Below are positions 57,313 through 64,000 of a stretch of DNA of 64,000 nt, in pieces. Source of the stretch: Ruegeria sp. Ofav3-42. Its GTDB lineage: Bacteria; Pseudomonadota; Alphaproteobacteria; Rhodobacterales; Rhodobacteraceae. The stretch is from contig NZ_JAKRGB010000007.1 of NCBI RefSeq assembly GCF_022347725.1, forward strand, positions 186,001-250,000, in the 5' to 3' direction. Numbering within the stretch: the stretch's first letter is position 1; every line of letters starts with the position of its first letter. The translations under genes and the position numbers were made by a program. Under the pieces are notes generated by a model. The model was given only the letters and a program-made list of their open reading frames with translations. It did no database searches and was not told where the DNA came from.

Positions 57313-58644
57313 ATGTCAGGAATTCCCCACGACCACTATGAGCCAAAGACCAACGGCGAGAAGTGGCTGAACAGCCGTCTGCCGATCGTCGGCCTGATTT
57401 ACGACACCATCATGATCCCCACCCCCAAGAACCTGAACTGGTGGTGGATCTGGGGCATCGTCCTGGCGTTCTGCCTGGCGTTGCAAATCGTCACCGGTAT
57501 CGTTCTGGTGATGCACTACACCCCGCATGTTGACCTTGCCTTTGCCAGCGTCGAGCACATCATGCGCAACGTGAATGGCGGCTACTTCATCCGCTACCTG
57601 CATATGAACGGCGCGTCGCTGTTCTTTGTTGCGGTCTACATTCACATGTTCCGCGGCCTGTTCTACGGTTCGTACAAAGCCCCGCGTGAGATCACGTGGA
57701 TCATCGGTATGCTCATCTACCTGATGATGATGGGCACCGCGTTCATGGGCTATGTTCTGCCTTGGGGTCAGATGTCCTTCTGGGGCGCGACCGTGATCAC
57801 CGGCCTGTTTGGCGCCATCCCGTTCGTGGGTGATGCGATCCAGACCTGGTTGCTGGGCGGACCCGCGGTGGACAACGCCACGCTGAACCGCTTCTTCTCG
57901 CTGCACTACCTGCTGCCGTTCGTCATTGCGGCGCTGGTAATCGTGCATATCTGGGCCTTCCACACCACCGGCAACAACAACCCCACGGGTGTTGAAGTTC
58001 GCCGTGGGTCGAAAGCCGAGGCCGAGAAAGACACGCTGCCGTTCTGGCCTTACTTCGTGATCAAGGACCTGTTCGCACTGGCCGTGATCCTGGTCGTGTT
58101 CTGGGCAATTGTCGGCTTCATGCCGAACTATCTGGGTCACCCGGACAACTACATCGAAGCCAACCCGCTGGTCACACCTGCGCACATCGTGCCCGAATGG
58201 TACTTCCTGCCGTTCTACGCGATCCTGCGTGCCTTCACCGGTGAGGTCTGGGTCGTTCAGTTCGCCAGCTTCATCACCGGCGGCATCATCGACGCCAAGT
58301 TCTTTGGTGTGATCGCGATGTTCGGTGCGATCCTGGCGATGGCTCTGGCCCCCTGGCTGGACACCTCGACCGTTCGTTCAGGTAAGTACCGTCCGCTGTT
58401 CAAATGGTGGTTCTACCTGCTGATCATCGACTTCTTTGCCCTGATGTGGCTGGGTGCGATGCCCGCGGAAGAGCCCTATGCGACCTTCTCGCTGATCGCG
58501 TCCGCCTACTGGTTCGCCTATTTCTTCGTGATCCTGCCGATCCTCGGTGTGATCGAGAAACCTCTGGCCCAGCCGGAAACCATCGAAGAAGACTTCAACG
58601 CGCATTATGGCAAGGCTGACGCCGACGCCACGCCGGCCGAGTAA
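57313..58644 (+). CDS. petB: Cytochrome b subunit of bc1
   Basis: The 443-residue membrane protein is typical of alphaproteobacterial cytochrome b. Visible are the haem-binding region [47 protein letters not shown], the quinol-oxidation PEWY loop ([16 protein letters not shown]), and [18 protein letters not shown]. Eight helices are expected. It carries both b haems and the Qo and Qi sites. It is second in petABC, 17 bases before petC. Confidence 0.97.
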   Translation: MSGIPHDHYEPKTNGEKWLNSRLPIVGLIYDTIMIPTPKNLNWWWIWGIVLAFCLALQIVTGIVLVMHYTPHVDLAFASVEHIMRNVNGGYFIRYLHMNGASLFFVAVYIHMFRGLFYGSYKAPREITWIIGMLIYLMMMGTAFMGYVLPWGQMSFWGATVITGLFGAIPFVGDAIQTWLLGGPAVDNATLNRFFSLHYLLPFVIAALVIVHIWAFHTTGNNNPTGVEVRRGSKAEAEKDTLPFWPYFVIKDLFALAVILVVFWAIVGFMPNYLGHPDNYIEANPLVTPAHIVPEWYFLPFYAILRAFTGEVWVVQFASFITGGIIDAKFFGVIAMFGAILAMALAPWLDTSTVRSGKYRPLFKWWFYLLIIDFFALMWLGAMPAEEPYATFSLIASAYWFAYFFVILPILGVIEKPLAQPETIEEDFNAHYGKADADATPAE

Positions 58645-58661
58645 GAAGAGGGACCGGAAAC

Positions 58662-59447
58662 ATGTTCAAGAAACTTGCAATCGGTGCCGCGTTTGCTCTG
58701 GCCCTTGCGCCCGCCTCGACCTTTGCGGCAGGTGGCGGCGAACAGCACATCGAAGACTTCCAGTTCTCGTTCGAAGGGCCTTTTGGCACCTGGGATCAGA
58801 ACCAGCTGCAGCGCGGCCTTCAGGTTTATACCGAGGTTTGCGCGGCCTGCCACGGTCTGAGATACGTGCCCCTGCGTGACCTCGAAGCGCTGGGCTATTC
58901 GGAAGAAGAAGTGATCGCCTACGCGGCGGACAACTTCGAAGTCTTCGATCCCGAGCAGGACGATTTCCGTCCTGCAATCCCGACCGACCACTTCCCGGCT
59001 AATGACGGTGTTGGCGCACCGGACCTGAGCCTGATGGCCAAGGCCCGCGCCGGGTTCCACGGCCCCTACGGTCTGGGTATCAACCAGCTGTTCAAAGGCA
59101 TGGGTGGTGCGGAATACATCGCCTCGCTGCTGGACGGTTACACCGGTGAGGAAAAGGAAGAAGCGGGCACCATCCTGTATGAGAACAAAGCCTTCCCCGG
59201 AGGCTGGATCTCGATGGCGCCACCGCTGGCCGAAGATCAGGTCGAATTCACCGATGGCCATCCGGCCACTGTCGAAGCCATGTCCGAAGACATTGCGGCC
59301 TTCCTGATGTGGACCGCTGAGCCCAAGATGATGGAGCGTAAGTACTCCGGCTTTGTCGGCGTTATCTTCCTGACCTTGTTGTCGGTACTGCTGTACCTGG
59401 TCAACAAGCGCCTGTGGGCGGGCGTGAAGGGCAAAAAGACCGTCTGA
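58662..59447 (+). CDS. petC: Cytochrome c1 subunit of bc1
   Basis: The 261-residue protein has a signal peptide ([20 protein letters not shown]…), haem motif CAACH (near residue 60) and the C-terminal anchor [40 protein letters not shown] and [16 protein letters not shown] are family blocks. It passes electrons from the Rieske centre to soluble or membrane cytochromes c. It ends petABC, with a strong terminator downstream. Confidence 0.97.
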   Translation: MFKKLAIGAAFALALAPASTFAAGGGEQHIEDFQFSFEGPFGTWDQNQLQRGLQVYTEVCAACHGLRYVPLRDLEALGYSEEEVIAYAADNFEVFDPEQDDFRPAIPTDHFPANDGVGAPDLSLMAKARAGFHGPYGLGINQLFKGMGGAEYIASLLDGYTGEEKEEAGTILYENKAFPGGWISMAPPLAEDQVEFTDGHPATVEAMSEDIAAFLMWTAEPKMMERKYSGFVGVIFLTLLSVLLYLVNKRLWAGVKGKKTV

Positions 59448-59471
59448 CCGATCTCTGATCAATACATTCCG

Positions 59472-59503
59472 AAAGGCCCGGTGCTTAGCGCCGGGCCTTT
59501 TTT
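59472..59503 (+). terminator. Rho-independent terminator after petC
   Basis: AAAGGCCCGG and CCGGGCCTTT pair perfectly around TGCTTAGCG and are followed by TTTT. It lies 25 bases past the petC stop and ends the petABC transcript. Confidence 0.93.
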
Positions 59504-59596
59504 CGTTCTCAGATCGCACAGTGTTATACTGGAACCGCCCCTTCCTGCTGCAGGGGGCATTCATTTTCACAGAAATCTATTTTGGGAGGACGGGTC

Positions 59597-60010
59597 ATGG
59601 ACACGCAAAGCAATGTCGAAAAGCTGCGGGCTGCCTTCGCGGCATGGAACGACAGCAAAGCGTCAGACATCGGGATGTGGGAAAAGTACACCACCCAGGA
59701 CTTGTGCATACGCTCGCTGGGGCGGGGTCAGTATGGGTTGGATTTCAGTTGCTCGCGGGACGGGCACGCCGAGTTGAAGGAGTATCTTGAGGATCTGACC
59801 GGTGCGTTCCGGATGGAGCACTGGACGTTGAAAGACACCATCGCTCAGGATGACCGTGTCGTCGGTATAGGTGTCACGGCCTGGACGAACAAGAAAACCG
59901 GAAGGACGGTGGAAACACCGATAGTCATTATCTGCCGGTTCCGCGACGGGCTTGTCTGTAAATACGAAGAATACTACGACACGGCCGCATTTGCTGCTGC
60001 CGCCACCTGA
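59597..60010 (+). CDS. SnoaL/NTF2-like protein
   Basis: The 137-residue protein starts at the ATG at 59597 with GGGAGGA upstream. It follows the NTF2-like alpha+beta barrel pattern: a helix SNVEKLRAAFAAWNDSKASDI, then SCSRDGHAELKEYLEDLTGAFR, and strand pairs VVGIGVTAWTNK and VIICRFRDGLVCKYEEYYDTA. Such folds are polyketide cyclases, isomerases or simple ligand binders. No neighbour defines the role. It converges with mtaB, 13 bases away. Confidence 0.75.
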   Translation: MDTQSNVEKLRAAFAAWNDSKASDIGMWEKYTTQDLCIRSLGRGQYGLDFSCSRDGHAELKEYLEDLTGAFRMEHWTLKDTIAQDDRVVGIGVTAWTNKKTGRTVETPIVIICRFRDGLVCKYEEYYDTAAFAAAAT

Positions 60011-60022
60011 TTGTGTCGTGCC

Positions 60023-61279
60023 TTACGCCGTCAGCTGCGACTGAGTCTTACCCGAGACGGTCGCGGTCACGATCTGACCTTCGGTTTGCGGTGTAGCGAA
60101 TGTGACTTCGGTAAACTGCTCGGTCCGGCCCATATGCGGATTTTCCATCAGGATGTGATGTGTCTTGCCGATCTGGGCTGTCAGATGTTTTGCAACCTGG
60201 GCCTTACCAGCGGCACGCAGGCGCGCGGCGCGGTCCTTGATGACATTGCCATTGATCTGTTGCGGAATACGAGCCGCCGGGGTGCCTTCGCGCTTAGAGT
60301 AGGGGAACACGTGCAGCCAGGTCAGGTCGCAATCCGTCACCAGCTTTAGCGAGTTTTCAAAATGTGCATCGGTTTCGGTCGGGAACCCGGCGATGATATC
60401 CGCGCCGAATGTCATCTCTGGGCGCAGCTTTCGGGCCTCTTCGGTGAAACGGATGGCATCATCACGCAGGTGGCGACGTTTCATCCGCTTCAGGATCAGA
60501 TCGTCCCCGTGCTGCAGTGACAGGTGCAGGTGTGGCATCAGGCGTGGCTCGGTCGCGATGGCCTGCATCAGGTTCTCATCCACCTCGATCGAGTCGATCG
60601 AGCTGATCCGCAGGCGCTGCAGATCCGGAACTAGTTTCAGAATCCGCATGACCAGATCGCCCAGTTTGGGCTGCGCGGGCAAATCTGCGCCCCACGAGGT
60701 CAGGTCAACGCCGGTCAGAACGACCTCGTTATAGCCCCGCTGCACCAACCGCTTGATCTGGTCCACCACGACGCCTGCAGGGACGCTGCGTGAGTTACCG
60801 CGGCCATAGGGGATGATGCAGAAGGTGCAGCGATGGTCACAGCCATTCTGGACCTGCACATAGGCGCGCGAGCGGGTGCCGAACCCGTCGATCAGGTGCC
60901 CGGCGGTCTCAGTAACGGACATGATGTCATCGACCTGTACAGCCTCGGTCTCGCCGATGAAATCTGCCGCCATGCCTTTCCAGGTGTCCGGCTGCATCTT
61001 TTCGGTGTTTCCGATGACCGCGTCGACCTCATCCATCTGAGTAAATGTTTCAGGTTCGGTTTGCGCCGCGCACCCGGTTACGATCAGCCGCGCATTGGGA
61101 TTTTCCCGCCGCAGCTTGCGAATCTCCTGCCGTGCTTTGCGCACAGCCTCGGCTGTCACCGCACAAGTGTTCACCACAACTGCGTCGGTCAGACCTGCCT
61201 GTTGTGACAGCTCTTTCATCGCCTCGGTCTCATAAGCGTTCAGGCGGCAGCCCAAAGTGGTGAATTTGGGCGCACTCAT
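60023..61279 (-). CDS. mtaB: tRNA t6A37 methylthiotransferase
   Basis: The 418-residue radical SAM enzyme converts t6A to ms2t6A at position 37 of ANN-decoding tRNAs. The N-terminal UPF0004 domain has FTTLGCRLNAYETEAM, VVNTCAVTAEAVRKARQEIR and IVTGCAAQTEPETF, whose Cys bind one cluster. NGCDHRCTFCIIPYGRG is the radical SAM Cys-x3-Cys-x2-Cys. The TRAM-like end is short. It is cotranscribed with dapF, overlapping it by 4 bases. Confidence 0.95.
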   Translation of the reverse strand: MSAPKFTTLGCRLNAYETEAMKELSQQAGLTDAVVVNTCAVTAEAVRKARQEIRKLRRENPNARLIVTGCAAQTEPETFTQMDEVDAVIGNTEKMQPDTWKGMAADFIGETEAVQVDDIMSVTETAGHLIDGFGTRSRAYVQVQNGCDHRCTFCIIPYGRGNSRSVPAGVVVDQIKRLVQRGYNEVVLTGVDLTSWGADLPAQPKLGDLVMRILKLVPDLQRLRISSIDSIEVDENLMQAIATEPRLMPHLHLSLQHGDDLILKRMKRRHLRDDAIRFTEEARKLRPEMTFGADIIAGFPTETDAHFENSLKLVTDCDLTWLHVFPYSKREGTPAARIPQQINGNVIKDRAARLRAAGKAQVAKHLTAQIGKTHHILMENPHMGRTEQFTEVTFATPQTEGQIVTATVSGKTQSQLTA

Positions 61280-62145
61280 CCCAATGACTCCAGAAACTCG
61301 GGCGTCAGAGTTCCCGAGAAGACGTGGCAGGTCGGCCCGGTCATCCAGACGCCATCATCGCGCCAATCGATCCAGATTATGCCGCCATCCAGCTCGATTT
61401 GAACCTTGCGCCCGGTCAGTCCGCGACGAACGGCAGCAACAGCTGTTGCACAAGAGGACGACCCCGACGCCAGCGTGATTCCCACACCCCGCTCCCAGAC
61501 GCGCATGCGGATATGATCCGGTCCGATGATCTGCGCAACCTGCACATTGGTCCGCTCAGGATACAGTGGATGGTATTCGTACCGCGCACCAAACTCGGTC
61601 AGAGGTATGGCTTCGGCATCTTCCACAAAAAATGTACAATGCGGGTTGCCCATCCCGGTGGCCGTAGGCGCACCCTCAATCGGCAGTTCCAGCGTATCGA
61701 CCTCTTCGGCCAGCGGAATCTCGCGCCAGTCCAGCTGCGGCTGCCCCATATTGACCGAGGTCAGCCCATCCCTGGCATCGCGGGCATAGAGCGTGCCGCG
61801 CTCAGTTGTCAGGGTCAGTTCGGATTTCCCCGATTCTTCCATCAGGAACCGCGCAATACAGCGCGTCGCGTTTCCGCAGGCGGCCGAGGTCGACCCGTCG
61901 GCATTGTAGAACACCAGATGCGCGTCCGATTCGCCGTTCTCAATCACAGCCAGTTGGTCGAAGCCGACGCCGAACTGCCGGTGCCCGATTCCCTTTGCCA
62001 GGGCAGGCGTAATCTCGGCCGAGTGCGCGCGCGCATCCACAATGACAAAGTCATTGCCCAGCCCGTGCATCTTCATGAAGGGCAATTCAGTGCTCTGTAA
62101 TCCTTGCATGGCGGGCATATAACCTTGCATCGGAAAGGAATCCAC
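61276..62145 (-). CDS. dapF: Diaminopimelate epimerase
   Basis: The protein has up to 289 residues; the true start may be an ATG at 62118 or 62109, since the family begins close to FMKMHGLGNDFVIVD. It converts LL- to meso-diaminopimelate for lysine and peptidoglycan. The two catalytic Cys lie in STSAACGNATRCIA and LASGSSSCATAVAA. GVGFDQLAVI and MGNPHCTFFVEDA are also typical. It leads the dapF-mtaB pair. Confidence 0.95.
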   Translation of the reverse strand: MDSFPMQGYMPAMQGLQSTELPFMKMHGLGNDFVIVDARAHSAEITPALAKGIGHRQFGVGFDQLAVIENGESDAHLVFYNADGSTSAACGNATRCIARFLMEESGKSELTLTTERGTLYARDARDGLTSVNMGQPQLDWREIPLAEEVDTLELPIEGAPTATGMGNPHCTFFVEDAEAIPLTEFGARYEYHPLYPERTNVQVAQIIGPDHIRMRVWERGVGITLASGSSSCATAVAAVRRGLTGRKVQIELDGGIIWIDWRDDGVWMTGPTCHVFSGTLTPEFLESLG

Positions 62146-62174
62146 CCTGTGGTGAAGATTCCTGAAAAAAGGGG

Positions 62175-62203
62175 TTGACCCCCCCGCGCCACCTGCCTAA
62201 TTA
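62175..62203 (+). promoter_or_regulatory. Strong sigma70-type promoter for tRNA-Lys
   Basis: TTGACC (62175-62180) and TAATTA (62198-62203) are separated by exactly 17 bases. The tRNA-Lys starts about 127 bases downstream on the same strand, and no gene intervenes, so this is the likely promoter. Confidence 0.65.
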
Positions 62204-62329
62204 GGCCGCCTATCGGGACGCCGGAAACAAGTTAAGTGACGGCGAAACGAGGTGCAAAATAAGGACTTGAACCCGGTCGGGAAAATGTCCTAGAGAGCGC
62301 CACGGATCGACAAGATCCAATAAAAGAGT

Positions 62330-62405
62330 GGGCCGTTAGCTCAGTTGGTAGAGCAACTGACTTTTAATCAGTGGGTCGCAGGTTCGAATCCTGCACGGCT
62401 CACCA
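62330..62405 (+). tRNA. tRNA-Lys (anticodon TTT)
   Basis: The acceptor GGGCCGT pairs with ACGGCTC (one G-U). The D arm GCTC/GAGC, the anticodon stem ACTGA/TCAGT with loop CTTTTAA (anticodon TTT), and the T arm GCAGG/CCTGC follow, with an A discriminator and encoded CCA. An integrase remnant lies just downstream, so this tRNA has also served as an integration site. Confidence 0.97.
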
Positions 62406-62501
62406 CTTTTTTCAATAAAAACAACATCCTGCAAGGCGTTCGGCCGCCACTGAAAGTATAGTAACTCCATATGGGGGCCGAATCCGGGGCCGTCGATTGT
62501 T

Positions 62502-62860
62502 TCAGGCCATGTTTTGATTGAGGATCGCCCGTGCCTCATCGGCAGCGGGACGCTTGGCATACTTCGCATACTTCTGGGTCTGTTGCAGGGTGGCGTGACC
62601 TAGCAGGAACGAGACTTTATCCAGAGGCATCCCGTTATTCAGGAGGCGAGTGGCATAAGTATCGCGGCAGGAGTGGATGGTTGCGCTCCCTTTTTCCGCA
62701 AGAACCCTCTTACTGGACGGACACATGGTCGCTATGGCTTCCCGTAGATTCTTCACCGCCTTATCCATCGATACGAATGGTTGGGGCTGGTTGTGAAGGC
62801 GGGATAGAACGTCGTACACTCGGTCACTGATCGGTACAAAGATCGCCTTACAGAACTTTG
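62502..62860 (-). pseudogene. Tyrosine integrase, C-terminal remnant
   Basis: The frame encodes ITKFCKAIFVPISDRVYDVL, then HSCRDTYATRLLNNGMPLDKVSFLLGHATLQQTQKYAKY. This contains the His-x-x-Arg box, the second His in LLGHA and the nucleophile Tyr of tyrosine recombinases. The N-terminal arm and core domains and the first catalytic Arg are missing. The upstream part of the frame (to 62900) overlaps the RES-like gene and is not integrase-like. It is the broken integrase of an element at tRNA-Lys. Confidence 0.85.
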
Positions 62861-63570
62861 TGATCCACCTTGTCATCAAGTACCGAAGTAACTTCAACAT
62901 ACTCCGCCACTACTAGCTCTAGGTGATTGTCAACGAAGTTCTTGGGGAACGTAAAATTTACTGCCAGCACCTCATCATTTGGATACTCGACCGAAGCATA
63001 GGCTAACGCGCACTCACCACCCCCCAAATTTTCTGGCATGGCTATTCGCATAAGAAGGTTGGCGATTGATGCAGTGTTTGGATAATACTCGCCTCCTTTT
63101 GTGCGAAACATCTTGCCAAATATCGTATGAGCATGGCGATCAGAAGACGATTTAAATCCTCTATGGGAACCGATGACGAGAGTATCAATTTCCTTTGGGG
63201 AAAAGCCCACCAACAACGCGTGTGCCTCTCGCTTCAGTTGCCACTTGCTGAGTGCGAACCGTTTCCCAATAGCTAGGTCTTTTTGTTCGGCAAAAACGTT
63301 TGAAGGGTGGTTCGCAGCATAGAGGACTTGTTGCCCTTCAAGATTGCAGCGGTTCAGCTTTGCATACTCTACTGGCGGATAAGATAGTTTTGATGACTCT
63401 AGTGGTAGATCCGCCCAAGGGACGGAACGGTATACAGAGTAACCTTTTTCAAACTTGCGTGCTGTGAAACTGCATTCAGTGATCAATTCGTCTAAGATGC
63501 GCACGCATCGCTCAGGATCAGTTTGCCGCTGGAAGGTCGCAATCCTTGATCTGAATTGACTGTAATTCAC
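62848..63570 (-). CDS. RES-domain-like protein (possible toxin)
   Basis: The 240-residue protein starts with a GTG (63570), with GAGGTAG 8 bases upstream. YSVYRSVPWADLPLESSKLS, YAKLNRCNLEGQQVLYAAN and NVFAEQKDLAIGKRFALSKW recall the RES fold: an N-terminal Arg, a conserved Asn-Pro/Gly strand and a Glu. RES proteins include NAD-degrading toxins normally paired with an Xre-type antitoxin, but no such partner is obvious here. The last residues run into the integrase remnant, so the C terminus may be chimeric. The assignment is tentative. Confidence 0.5.
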   Translation of the reverse strand: MNYSQFRSRIATFQRQTDPERCVRILDELITECSFTARKFEKGYSVYRSVPWADLPLESSKLSYPPVEYAKLNRCNLEGQQVLYAANHPSNVFAEQKDLAIGKRFALSKWQLKREAHALLVGFSPKEIDTLVIGSHRGFKSSSDRHAHTIFGKMFRTKGGEYYPNTASIANLLMRIAMPENLGGGECALAYASVEYPNDEVLAVNFTFPKNFVDNHLELVVAEYVEVTSVLDDKVDHKVL

Positions 63571-63814
63571 TTGGTTCTACCTCTGCCGCCATCGCAGTCC
63601 TTGATCGCCTGCCATAATTTCGCGCGTTCTATACATCAGGAACGCCGCAAAGTGGACATTCAACTCTCAGATGCGACCAAACTGCTACGGCGGTAACTGC
63701 CTGAAACGGACATGGTTCATCCAATGCGTCCGGCTTTATGCAAATATTTTGAGACGCGATCATGCCGAACTGCCGAGGCCTGTCTTAGTGGACGGTAGTT
63801 CACCGAAGGGCAGT

Positions 63815-64000
63815 TCAGTTTCGGCTGTCGTCGGAATACTTATTCAAGAACGGGTAAATTGACCTGCCTCTCGAAACCGCGGCATCCTCAGTAAAGACAA
63901 ATGCAGCAATCGATACGGGGTCAAGCCTTGTACCTTTTGTGGTTTCTAGCCACACCTCTGCTCCTAGGAAACTTTCAATTTCGTTGCCTATTAGGCTGTT
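63815..64000 (-). CDS. Partial gene running off the window edge
   Basis: On the minus strand a frame is open from the last base of the window to a TGA at 63815. Its 61 residues look protein-like: NEIESFLGAEVWLETTKGTR, then LDPVSIAAFVFTEDAAVSRG. I do not recognise the family. It lies upstream of the RES-like gene on the same strand, where a partner gene might be expected, but its sequence does not resemble an Xre/MbcA antitoxin. Only the C terminus is seen. Confidence 0.4.
   Translation of the reverse strand, partial: NSLIGNEIESFLGAEVWLETTKGTRLDPVSIAAFVFTEDAAVSRGRSIYPFLNKYSDDSRN

Overview
The window looks like the chromosome of a marine alphaproteobacterium of the Rhodobacterales (Roseobacter group). 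The evidence is gene content: petP/petR-type regulators, a Rhodobacter-style petABC bc1 operon, a stand-alone lumazine synthase behind an FMN riboswitch, cobO, and the arsR/C-gap-arsJ-acr3 operon. Translated families and codon choice fit too. No database search was possible, so species is not assigned.

Layout: (1) 1-2722, ordinary core genes: a fumarylacetoacetase-family hydrolase cut by the window edge, a YcaQ-type DNA glycosylase and a LacI-type regulator. (2) 2837-9847, a tRNA-Arg(CCT) followed by a 6.9 kb integrated element. An 18-base duplication of the tRNA 3' end marks both edges. Inside are a tyrosine integrase, a truncated serine recombinase, a ParB-like gene fused by a deletion to a T7 gp15-like virion gene, RNase HI, and a small-protein/retropepsin pair. 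(3) 9981-34838, about 25 kb of surface-polysaccharide genes: two giant fusion proteins (methyltransferase-like head, coiled coil, glycosyltransferase modules), a frameshifted methyltransferase, an MsbA-like ABC exporter, GT25, a DUF707-type protein, UDP-galactopyranose mutase, the rfbCBDA dTDP-rhamnose operon, and two HAD-domain proteins. Together they suggest a rhamnose- and galactofuranose-containing glycan, possibly methylated. Degraded IS DNA and orphan gene starts show this region has been rearranged. (4) 35071-39220, an arsenic operon with an ArsR-ArsC fusion, the arsenate-accepting GAPDH, ArsJ and Acr3, and a palindromic operator over the first start codon. (5) 39423-62145, core genes: tRNA-Thr, dxs-ispA-xseB, petR/petP, ilvE, phoD, cobO, aroC, ribH, petABC, mtaB and dapF. 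(6) 62330-64000, a tRNA-Lys followed by the catalytic end of a second tyrosine integrase and cargo including a RES-like gene.

The most unusual material is the podovirus-derived element in tRNA-Arg with its retropepsin module, the giant fusion proteins (one with a methyltransferase domain that has lost its signature residues), and a methyltransferase gene broken by one missing dinucleotide in a short AC run, which could be phase variation, decay or a sequence error.
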